Source: Roseivivax sediminis
GTDB taxonomy: Bacteria; Pseudomonadota; Alphaproteobacteria; Rhodobacterales; Rhodobacteraceae
DNA length: 64,000 bases
Direction: 5' to 3'
Assembly (NCBI RefSeq): GCF_900112685.1
Contig: NZ_FOMS01000006.1
Span: 62,001 to 126,000 of the forward strand
In this document: piece after piece, positions 36,767 through 43,862 of the stretch
Layout of the letters: every line of letters begins with the position of its first letter
How positions within the stretch are numbered: position 1 is the first letter of the stretch
The notes under the pieces: model-generated
Seen by the model: only the letters and a program-made list of their open reading frames with translations
What the model was told of the DNA's origin: nothing
Databases searched by the model: none
Position numbers and translations under genes: made by a program

Positions 36767-37066
36767 ATGGTCACCAACGCTGAACGCAAGGAACACCCGA
36801 TCTCGATGCGCCTTCCCGAGGCCGACGTCGCTATGATCGATCGCGCCGCCGGCCTGCGCGGCCGCTCGCGCACGGACTTCGTCCGCGAGGCCGCCGTGCG
36901 CGCCGCCGAGGATGTGCTGATGGAAAACGGGCTCATTCGCATGAGCCCGGAGGGCTTCGCCGATTTCATGAAGGTCCTGTCCGGACCCGCTACCCCGGTG
37001 CCCGAAATCGTTGAACTGGTAAAGCGTCCGGCCCCGTGGGAGCCCGGCTACGGCGCCAAAAGCTGA
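36767..37066 (+). CDS. DUF1778-type (TacA-like) antitoxin
   Basis: A 99-residue ribbon-helix-helix antitoxin. The N-terminus has HPISMRLPEADVAMIDRAA followed by the conserved GRSRTDFVREAAVRAAE helix of DUF1778 proteins. The C-terminal part with FADFMKVL would cover the toxin. It starts at an ATG with a GGAG ribosome site and is followed after 3 bases by a GNAT toxin gene. It should neutralise the toxin and repress the operon. Confidence 0.88.
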   Translation: MVTNAERKEHPISMRLPEADVAMIDRAAGLRGRSRTDFVREAAVRAAEDVLMENGLIRMSPEGFADFMKVLSGPATPVPEIVELVKRPAPWEPGYGAKS

Positions 37067-37069
37067 GCC

Positions 37070-37579
37070 TTGGTCCTCTCGGCTCCCGAACCGCTCACCG
37101 CGGCTCACGACGTTTCCAGGTTCACCTGCGGAAAACCGACCCTCGACCATTGGCTCAAGACCCGGGCGCTTTCCAACCAGGAGAAGGGCTTTACCGCCGT
37201 CCTGGTCGTGCACGAGGCGGGGCGTGTGGTCGGCTACTATGGCCTCGCGCCGACCGCCGTCGTTCCCGGCGTCCTGCCGCGGTCCATCCGCACCGGTCAA
37301 CCCCCCGATCCGGTTCCGTGCCTGCTGCTCGGGCAACTCGCAACCGACATCGGCTGGGCTGGGCGCGGGATCGGTACAGGCCTGCTCAAGCACGCTCTCG
37401 AGCGGTGTGTGACCGCGGCAGGGCTGGTCGGCGGTCGCGCGCTGATGGTCAACGCCGTCGACGACGAGGCGGCGGAATTCTGGCGCCGGCGCGGATTCCT
37501 TCCATCGAAGGACGATCCCCTGGTCCTGTTCCGCTCGATGGCGGCGATCACCGCCTCGATCGCCGCGGCAAGACGCTGA
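37070..37579 (+). CDS. GNAT-family (TacT-like) acetyltransferase toxin
   Basis: A 169-residue GNAT protein from a TTG start 3 bases after the antitoxin stop. It has the toxin-family opening (PLTAAHDVSRFTCGKPTLDHWL) and acetyl-CoA binding region (LATDIGWAGRGIGTGLLKHAL). The C-terminal segment is DEAAEFWRRRGFLPS. Relatives acetylate the amino group of aminoacyl-tRNA and block translation. With the DUF1778 antitoxin it forms a type II toxin-antitoxin pair that could stabilise the element. Confidence 0.88.
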   Translation: MVLSAPEPLTAAHDVSRFTCGKPTLDHWLKTRALSNQEKGFTAVLVVHEAGRVVGYYGLAPTAVVPGVLPRSIRTGQPPDPVPCLLLGQLATDIGWAGRGIGTGLLKHALERCVTAAGLVGGRALMVNAVDDEAAEFWRRRGFLPSKDDPLVLFRSMAAITASIAAARR

Positions 37580-37628
37580 GGGGCGCGCATGGTCCCTTCG
37601 CGATCAACGTTAATGATGAGTTTCAGCA

Positions 37629-38057
37629 ATGCCGAAAGATAAGCGGCCCAAGCCGGCCATTCCATACATTCAGAATGCATCGCCGGCGATCGGCAGCCGC
37701 GTCAAGGTCTGGTTCGACAAGGCGTCGAAGGATCTTCTCATCGAAAGCGAAACCGGCGCCATCACGCGCGATATCTACGGCATATGCCTCGACGACGTCG
37801 CGTTCGATACCGAGACCACGGCTCGCGGCGCAGTGCGCTGCTTTGCGACAGGACGCCTTCTCGCCGTCCCTGGAACGCGGGAGAGCACCGAGATGGAATG
37901 TGAAATAAGACAGGCCGCGCGGGGGCATCCCGACTTCTACTGGTGGCGGGACAAAAAGTGGCCGATCGCCAAGGCGCGCCAGGCCTATATCGCGCCACCC
38001 CATGGCGGCTTCCCGACCAGCCTCGCCGTCGATCCCGTCGGAGCCGCAAACCAGTGA
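37629..38057 (+). CDS. Unknown protein, first gene of a three-gene overlapping operon
   Basis: A 142-residue protein with no recognised domain. The first 90 residues look like a beta-rich domain (SRVKVWFDKASKDLLIESE, DDVAFDTETTARGAVRCF), and the C-terminus holds DFYWWRDKKWPIAKARQ. Its stop overlaps the next start (GTGA), which in turn overlaps the third gene (ATGA). This strict coupling suggests a complex or a toxin-antidote arrangement. It begins 50 bases after the GNAT toxin gene. Confidence 0.6.
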   Translation: MPKDKRPKPAIPYIQNASPAIGSRVKVWFDKASKDLLIESETGAITRDIYGICLDDVAFDTETTARGAVRCFATGRLLAVPGTRESTEMECEIRQAARGHPDFYWWRDKKWPIAKARQAYIAPPHGGFPTSLAVDPVGAANQ

Positions 38058-38986
38058 CCCGCATATTCGATATCGACGGCGACAATCTCGATCCGGGCTT
38101 TGTCAACATCAGGGCACGGCAATCCCGGGCCGAACAGGAGATGCACGAGCGCATCGAGGCGATGTGGGAAACCTACGAGCCCTATGCCGATCCCGACTTT
38201 CGCCACGGATTCGCGCGCGATGTCGACGGCCGCTTCTGGGAAATGTATCTCGGCTGCACATTGCTGGAAGCCGGGCGCGCGCTTCTACCCGCGGCCGAGC
38301 GTCTCCGCGAAGGCGGCCAGCCCGACCTTTGCGTCGTGGAGGACGGCCGCCGCATCTGGATCGAGGCGATCGCGCCAGATGACGGCGAGTCTGGACCGGA
38401 CCAGATCGCGCGTCCCGTGCCCATCAATGAGGGCGGGGGATTCGCCCCGGCGCCCGTTCGCCAGGCTCAACTTCGCACCACAAGCGCCTTCTGGACGAAA
38501 TCCCGCAGGATCGCGCGCTATCTGAGCGAGGGCGTCATTGGCAGGGACGATGTCCGCATCATTGCCATCAGCGCGAGCCGTTTCGGGCCGTATGTCGGCG
38601 ACGATCCGCCCCTGATCATAAGCTCGCTCTTTCCCATCGGCGACGCCTACGTCACCGTTGACCTCGAAACCGGCGACATCGTGGATCAGGGGTTTCATGC
38701 TGCGCCCGTCATCGAGCGCGACGGCGATCCGATTCCGCGAACCGCTTTTCTCGACGAGCGCTTTGCCGACATCTCGGGCGTCCTGTGGTCGCGCATCGGG
38801 CTCGGCAATATGTCCCGTCGCGTTCGCCCTCTCACCTATGTGCACAACCCGCTTGCACAGCGTCCGCTTCCGGAAGGCTGGGGCGTGTGGGACCGCGAAT
38901 TCGTCGCGACGCAAGATGGCGACAATTGGCAGGCCGCGGATATTCTCGCTCAAGAGCGTTCTGATCCGACGCCGGTGGCCGAATGA
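38054..38986 (+). CDS. Unknown protein with degenerate PD-(D/E)xK-like pattern, operon gene 2
   Basis: A 310-residue protein from a GTG that overlaps the preceding stop. The segment FWEMYLGCTLLEAG followed by QPDLCVVEDGRRIWIEAIAP resembles the E...PD...ExK arrangement of restriction-endonuclease folds. The final Lys is Ala, so it may be a nuclease relative with an altered or lost active site. The rest includes AISASRFGP and a Trp-rich C-terminus. No family is assigned. Its stop overlaps the third gene's ATG. Confidence 0.6.
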   Translation: MTRIFDIDGDNLDPGFVNIRARQSRAEQEMHERIEAMWETYEPYADPDFRHGFARDVDGRFWEMYLGCTLLEAGRALLPAAERLREGGQPDLCVVEDGRRIWIEAIAPDDGESGPDQIARPVPINEGGGFAPAPVRQAQLRTTSAFWTKSRRIARYLSEGVIGRDDVRIIAISASRFGPYVGDDPPLIISSLFPIGDAYVTVDLETGDIVDQGFHAAPVIERDGDPIPRTAFLDERFADISGVLWSRIGLGNMSRRVRPLTYVHNPLAQRPLPEGWGVWDREFVATQDGDNWQAADILAQERSDPTPVAE

Positions 38987-39849
38987 CAGGCTCCATTATC
39001 GATCTCTGGGATCTGTCGACTTTCGATGCGGCGCTCCTCGCCAGGCTGGGTGAACAGCGTGCGCTTCTCATCGACTATTATAGGACGAGCCGCACCAATT
39101 TCCTCGCCCGCGAGGCATCTGACCGACGCGGGCCACCCCCTTCGAATCCGTATGCCGGCGACTATCTGGCGTTTGTCGAAGACCTCGCGACCGACATGGC
39201 CGAGCGCACCATTCGCGCATGGCATTATACGCGCCTGACGGATCATGAAATCGGGATCATCCGGGCCGAAGGGATCTGTCCGGCCACCTTGGAGACGGTG
39301 CAGCAGCGGATCGCCGGTCTGGTCGCCAGCGGCGATCTGGCCGCCGAGGAGGCTCAATTCTTCTTCGATTCGAGCCCGTTCCACGACGACGAATTCGGCG
39401 GCCGGAACGGGAAGTTCTGGATGGTGTCGCATCCGCTCCCGCGAGACGACGGCGGCGTCACCTCCCTTCTCGCACATTGGGGCGGTGAGTCCGTCTACTT
39501 CAATCATCATGAGGGCGACGCCATCGACAAGCTGTCGTCCATCGGTCGCGCGCGTGTGCTGGAGATCGCGGTCCCTCTCCATGTCACGCGTCATGTCTAT
39601 GACGCGGCCAGGTCCGTCACGCAGCACTATGGCCGCTCCCTTGGGTGCCATACCGATTGGGGAATGTTCGACCTCTACGCTGCGTTTCCCCTCAGTCCGG
39701 ACGCAGTGCTCCGCGTCCACAGTGATGGCGAGACCGATTTTGGATTGCTCGGCCGCAGCTACCCGCAGACTTTCAAGCCCCGCGAAGAAATGGATCGAGT
39801 CCCCCTCCATCCCGGCATGAACGCAGTCTGCTCACGCAACGCTCCTTAG
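38983..39849 (+). CDS. Unknown protein with HYTRLT/WGGESVYF motifs, operon gene 3
   Basis: A 288-residue protein whose central part starts with AWHYTRLTDHEIGIIRAEGI. This resembles the opening strand and helix of ADP-ribosyltransferase-like folds, in which a His is followed by an 'Il..G' helix. A later LLAHWGGESVYFN strand has the GGE-x-x-Y look of the same class. The evidence is pattern-level only. If correct it would be the enzymatic or toxic member of the operon, with the two upstream proteins as partners. A terminator or leader for ardC follows. Confidence 0.55.
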   Translation: MTGSIIDLWDLSTFDAALLARLGEQRALLIDYYRTSRTNFLAREASDRRGPPPSNPYAGDYLAFVEDLATDMAERTIRAWHYTRLTDHEIGIIRAEGICPATLETVQQRIAGLVASGDLAAEEAQFFFDSSPFHDDEFGGRNGKFWMVSHPLPRDDGGVTSLLAHWGGESVYFNHHEGDAIDKLSSIGRARVLEIAVPLHVTRHVYDAARSVTQHYGRSLGCHTDWGMFDLYAAFPLSPDAVLRVHSDGETDFGLLGRSYPQTFKPREEMDRVPLHPGMNAVCSRNAP

Positions 39850-39974
39850 AACTTCTCGACGAGATCGGTAGGAGGGGAAGGCCTTCCCCTGCGGCCGAGC
39901 CTGTAGTCTTGGCCGACCCCTTCTGCGGGGAGACCCCGCAACGCCCTCCGTAGAGGGAGAGTTTGGAGGGGTTT

Positions 39975-40025
39975 TTCGTGACGGGTTGGAAGCTGGAGGA
40001 GAGACCTCCGGCGCCCGTCGCGGAG
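39975..40025 (+). ncRNA. Nested-hairpin leader upstream of ardC (copy 1)
   Basis: An outer stem GACGGG (39,980-39,985) pairs with CCCGTC (40,014-40,019), and an inner GGAGG/CCTCC stem encloses an AGAGA loop. It ends 8 bases before the ardC ATG. Two similar structures precede the ParB-like and helicase genes of this element. The common plan suggests a cis-acting RNA, or a folded single-strand promoter used on DNA entry. Confidence 0.5.
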
Positions 40026-40032
40026 AACCGCG

Positions 40033-40299
40033 ATGACGAGACATGACCGCAGCGTTCGCGCCGGCTCAGCCCGGACGAGCCTCTATGATGAGATCACCGA
40101 CAAGATCGTGGCCGAACTGGAGGGCGGCCGCGTGCCCTGGGTCCAGCCCTGGGGGAGCGCGGCGGCCAAGGCGCCGCTCGCCATGCCGAGAAACGCCGCG
40201 ACCGGCCGGCAATATTCCGGGATCAATGTGCTGATCCTGTGGGGCGCCGTGATCGAGCACGGTTTTTCGGGCCAGAGCTGGCTGACTTTCCGCCAGGCC
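40033..40299 (+). CDS. ardC: ArdC-like antirestriction protein, exon 1 (89 residues)
   Basis: The N-terminal DUF1738/ArdC single-strand DNA-binding domain: SLYDEITDKIVAELEGGRVPWVQPW and GRQYSGINVLILW, up to WLTFRQA. The frame is then interrupted by a group II intron starting at GTGCG (40,300). Joined to position 42,640 it continues in frame (LTFRQA + LALGGNVRKGE), exactly the ArdC consensus, giving a 321-residue product. ArdC proteins bind incoming single-stranded DNA and protect it from restriction. Intact protein therefore requires RNA splicing. Confidence 0.9.
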
Positions 40300-42639
40300 G
40301 TGCGACGTGCAAGTCGCATGAAAGGAGTGACCCATGGGTCCATGAGTAGTGTTCAACTCTGTCGCCGCTTTCCCCATGCGGCGCTGGTAACGGCGCGGTG
40401 TGAAGCGGGAATGGAAGCCTAAGATGGAAATGCAGCCAACGCATTTCGTCGGGCGAGGCGAAGGTCGGAAGGGCGAACGCAAGTGAATTCTCATTGAAAC
40501 GCGTCGTGAGGAAGTAAGGCCGTAATCGTTGGTTGACACGGCCGAGCTGGGCAAATGCGAACTGGGGTGTGTTTGGCCCCACCGCGAACACCGCGCCCCG
40601 GCGTACGGAGAGCGCCCGCCCCGACCGCATCTCCTTCATGTGGAACACGGAAACCCCGATGGGAACCGGCGGCAGCGTCGGTAGGCGGACCGTAAGGGAA
40701 GCTGAATGCCCAGCGGGAACAGGAAGACCCAAGAAGCGAATGCCGGCAGATCGAAAGGTCAGGGAAATCCATAACCCGCCGGATAGGGCGATGCCCAAGC
40801 TGAAAGGCTGCTGACGTGGGTCTGGTGAACCGCCCGAAGACGTTGTGACGATTGCTAACCGAGGGAAAAGTTAGGTGCGGAATTCTTCTGCAAACGGAAC
40901 CAAGGGACAGACCGACTGGAATGCCGTGAACTGGCGGCAGGTCAATCGGCGCGTTCGCAATCTGAGACAGCGCATCTTCCGGGCGTCCCGTGAGAACGAC
41001 CTTGCAAAGGTCCGTTCTTTACAGAACCTGATGCTCAGGAGTTACTCGAACACGCTGAAAAGCGTGCGACAGGTCACTCAGGAGAACAAGGGAAAGTACA
41101 CTGCTGGCGTAGACGGTATCGTCACGACGACCGTCGCGGAGCGCAACGAATTGACCGACGACCTCATGTCGGCACAGCCGTGGCGAGCAGCGCCAGCGCG
41201 TAGGGTGTATATTCCGAAGGTAGGCGGAAAGCTGCGTCCCCTTGGCATCCCCACCATCCGTGACCGCGCTTTGCAGGCACGGGTGAAAAACGCGCTCGAA
41301 CCCTACTGGGAGGCTCGCTTCGAACCTTGCAGCTATGGGTTCAGGCCGGGACGGGGATGCCACGATGCCATTGCCAGAATCTATAATGTCGCCGCACCAG
41401 TGCGCCGACGGAAATGGGTTCTCGATGCCGACATCAAAGGGGCGTTCGATAATATCGACCATGAATTCCTGCTCAATGCTGTCGACGGATTCCCGGCAAG
41501 GGAACTCATCCGTCAGTGGCTGAAAGCGGGGTACATGGAGCGCGGGGTCTTCCACGACACCGACAGCGGTACGCCGCAAGGTGGCGTGATCAGTCCTCTG
41601 CTCGCCAACATCGCCCTGCACGGCATGGAAGCTGCGGTTGGTGTGAAATACATCACCCGTGGCGACAATGTCGGCAAGCGATGCTTGATTCGCTATGCGG
41701 ACGATTTTGTCGTCTTCTGCGATAGCGAGGAAGATGCTCGTCAGGCTCGGGTGGAGCTATCCGCCTGGCTGGCAGCGCGGGGCCTTGTCCTCTCAGACGA
41801 GAAGACACGGATAGTGCATCTATCCGACGGGTTCGACTTCCTCGGCTTCAACATCCGCCAATATCGGGCTCCGGAAACCCGGTGGGGTTGGAAACTGTTG
41901 ATCAAGCCTTCTCGGAAATCGGTGAAGTCGCTGAAAGCCCGGATGGTACGGGAATGGCGAGGGCTGGACGGTCAGAACATTGTCACCGTTCTCACTCGAC
42001 TGAATCCGATCATACGTGGTTGGAGCAACTATTATCGGAGCGTTGTATCGAAACGGCTATTTGCCCAGCTTGACAGTTGGACCTTCGGCAAGGAGGTTCG
42101 CTGGGCACGGAAGACACATCCGAAGAAGCCGTGGTACTGGGTCAGGCGCAAATACTGGGGCAAACTGCACCCCAAGAGGATGGACTACTGGGTCTTTGGC
42201 GATGCTGCCGGAGATCATGGGCGTCTCATCAAGTTTGCGTGGACTCCGATCGTTCGTCATATCCTCGTCAAAGGGGGCTCGTCGCCAGATGATCCTGCCC
42301 TCCAAGATTACTGGAAATGGCGGCGTTCGCGTCGACATGCCGAGCTCTCCGGCCGGCAACAGGTTCTCGCCAAGGAACAAGGGGGCGTGTGCTTCCGCTG
42401 CGGCGAGACCCTGCACAACGACGAGGCCCTGTGCGCCCACCATATCATGGCACCACGCCTTGGTGGAAAACGCACACTCGATAACCAGCGTCTTATGCAC
42501 CTCTACTGCCATCTCCAAGCCCTCGCGGCCGAGAGGAGTGAACGGGATCGCAAGCGGTTTGCTTGAGCCGTGTGCGGGGTAACTCGCAAGCACGGTTCTG
42601 AGGGGGCGGGGCAGCGGTAACGCTGCCCTGCTACCCGAC
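40300..42639 (+). mobile_element. Group II intron within ardC
   Basis: A 2,340-base intron. The 5' end GTGCGACG matches the group II start consensus. Domain V lies at about 42,565-42,600 (GAGCCGTGTGCG, stem closed by GCACGGTTCT). Domain VI follows with GGGCAGCG/CGCTGCCC, and the 3' end is ACCCGAC (AY rule). It encodes a full-length reverse transcriptase/maturase with an HNH endonuclease, so it looks active. Precise removal restores the ardC frame. No open frame is needed in the 5' 570 bases, which form the ribozyme domains. Confidence 0.92.
40875..42566 (+). CDS. ltrA: Group II intron reverse transcriptase/maturase/HNH endonuclease
   Basis: A 563-residue intron-encoded protein from a GTG start. 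The RT domain has PLGIPTIRDRALQ, YGFRPGRGCHDA, DADIKGAFDNIDH, GTPQGGVISPLLAN and the catalytic YADD near residue 275. The maturase X domain covers about 330-450 (IRGWSNYYR). A C-terminal HNH endonuclease has CFRCGETL, LCAHHIMAPRLGG and HLYCH. It would assist splicing and carry out retrohoming. All catalytic motifs are intact. Its stop codon overlaps domain V of the intron. Confidence 0.95.
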   Translation: MRNSSANGTKGQTDWNAVNWRQVNRRVRNLRQRIFRASRENDLAKVRSLQNLMLRSYSNTLKSVRQVTQENKGKYTAGVDGIVTTTVAERNELTDDLMSAQPWRAAPARRVYIPKVGGKLRPLGIPTIRDRALQARVKNALEPYWEARFEPCSYGFRPGRGCHDAIARIYNVAAPVRRRKWVLDADIKGAFDNIDHEFLLNAVDGFPARELIRQWLKAGYMERGVFHDTDSGTPQGGVISPLLANIALHGMEAAVGVKYITRGDNVGKRCLIRYADDFVVFCDSEEDARQARVELSAWLAARGLVLSDEKTRIVHLSDGFDFLGFNIRQYRAPETRWGWKLLIKPSRKSVKSLKARMVREWRGLDGQNIVTVLTRLNPIIRGWSNYYRSVVSKRLFAQLDSWTFGKEVRWARKTHPKKPWYWVRRKYWGKLHPKRMDYWVFGDAAGDHGRLIKFAWTPIVRHILVKGGSSPDDPALQDYWKWRRSRRHAELSGRQQVLAKEQGGVCFRCGETLHNDEALCAHHIMAPRLGGKRTLDNQRLMHLYCHLQALAAERSERDRKRFA

Positions 42640-43338
42640 CTCGCGCTCGGCGGCAATGTGCGCAAGGGCGAACGCGGCACGACCGTCGTCTATGCCGATC
42701 GCTTCACCCCCGAGGACGAGAGGCGGCGCGCCCGTGAGACGGGCGAGGAAGCGCAGGCCATTCCGTTCCTCAAGCGCTTCACGGTCTTCAATGCCGCGCA
42801 ATGCGAGAACCTCCCCGAAGAAATCGCGGCGGCCGCGCCGCCGCCCGATTCCGGCCTGATCGAGCCGAGGGTCGAGGCACTGATTGCGGCCACCGGCATC
42901 GACTTCCGCATCGGCGGCAACCGCGCCTTCTACGTTCCCGCGCATGACTATGTGATGGTCCCACCGCCGCAGGCCTTCTTCGAGCCGATCAATTGGCATC
43001 GCACCGCCCTGCACGAATGTTCCCATGCCAGCGGCGCCCCCAGGCGTCTGAACCGCGATCTCTCCGGTTCCTTCGGTTCGAAGAAATACGCCTTCGAGGA
43101 ACTGGTGGCCGAGATTTCGGCGGCGTTCTGCTGCGCCGCGCTCGGCATCGTGCCGACCGTCCGGCACGCCGATTACATCGGTTCCTGGCTCGAGGTCATG
43201 CGCGAGGACAATCGCGCCGTCGTCCGCGCCGCGTCGCAGGCCAGCAAGGCGGCCGACTGGCTGCTGGCCCATCTGCCTGACGATGACGCTGCGAGCGGCG
43301 ATGCAGCCATCGCGAACGACGGGAGGGTCGCGGCATGA
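42640..43338 (+). CDS. ardC: ArdC-like antirestriction protein, exon 2 (metallopeptidase part)
   Basis: The 3' exon, read in frame with exon 1 after intron removal. It starts LALGGNVRKGERGTTVVYADRF, the ArdC consensus after the intron site. It ends with the zinc-peptidase-like domain: HRTALHECSHAS (HExxH) and a following Glu in FEELVAEISAAF. An isolated start at 42,658 is possible but would lack the DNA-binding domain. The stop overlaps the DUF2958 start (ATGA). Confidence 0.9.
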   Translation, partial: LALGGNVRKGERGTTVVYADRFTPEDERRRARETGEEAQAIPFLKRFTVFNAAQCENLPEEIAAAAPPPDSGLIEPRVEALIAATGIDFRIGGNRAFYVPAHDYVMVPPPQAFFEPINWHRTALHECSHASGAPRRLNRDLSGSFGSKKYAFEELVAEISAAFCCAALGIVPTVRHADYIGSWLEVMREDNRAVVRAASQASKAADWLLAHLPDDDAASGDAAIANDGRVAA

Positions 43339-43739
43339 TCCTCCTGACCGACGAACTGCGCGCAAGGCTTCTCGCCAATGGCCGTCAACGCGATGTCGAC
43401 CACATCCCGGTGGTCAAGTTCTTCAATCCCGTCGGCGAGGGTGTCTGGCTCGCGGCCGAACTGGACGCGGACGGCGACACCATGTTCGGCTTGGCCGATA
43501 TCGGCTGCCCCGAACTCGGAAGCTGGAGCCTCCGCGAGATGGAAGCGGTCCGGCTGCCCCTCGGCCTGGGAATCGAGCGGGACGTCCTCTTCACTGGAGA
43601 CTTCCCGATCACGGTCTGGGCCGAGGCGGCGCGCCAGGCCGGCAGTATCCGGGCGGCCGAGCGCATCCTCTACGCCCGTTCTTCCGGTGGCGGGGCGCCG
43701 GACCGGAAAACCGCCGACACGGAAAATCGCAAAACCTGA
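43335..43739 (+). CDS. DUF2958 protein
   Basis: A 134-residue member of DUF2958, a small protein of unknown function found beside ardC in many plasmids and integrative elements. Typical segments are LLTDELRARLLANG, VVKFFNPVGEGVWLAAEL, FGLADIGCPELGSWSL and IERDVLF. It is translationally coupled to ardC by a 4-base overlap. A role in establishment of incoming DNA is plausible from context only. Confidence 0.88.
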   Translation: MILLTDELRARLLANGRQRDVDHIPVVKFFNPVGEGVWLAAELDADGDTMFGLADIGCPELGSWSLREMEAVRLPLGLGIERDVLFTGDFPITVWAEAARQAGSIRAAERILYARSSGGGAPDRKTADTENRKT

Positions 43740-43802
43740 ATGCCGATCGCCCGGTTCCGCGATGCTGCGCCGCTCTCTTAGAGGAAGAGGGCGGCGCTTC
43801 GC

Positions 43803-43856
43803 TTCGTGACGGGTTTTCAGACCGAGAGAGAGGCTTTCGGCGCCCGTCGCGGAGTT
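43803..43856 (+). ncRNA. Nested-hairpin leader upstream of the ParB-like gene (copy 2)
   Basis: An outer stem GACGGG (43,808-43,813) pairs with CCCGTC (43,843-43,848). An inner partly paired AGACC/GGCTT encloses GAGAGA. The flanks CTTCGTGACGGGTT and GGCGCCCGTCGCGGAG are nearly identical to the leader of ardC, while the inner stem sequence differs but can still pair. It ends 7 bases before the ATG. Confidence 0.5.
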
Positions 43857-43862
43857 GAGAAC

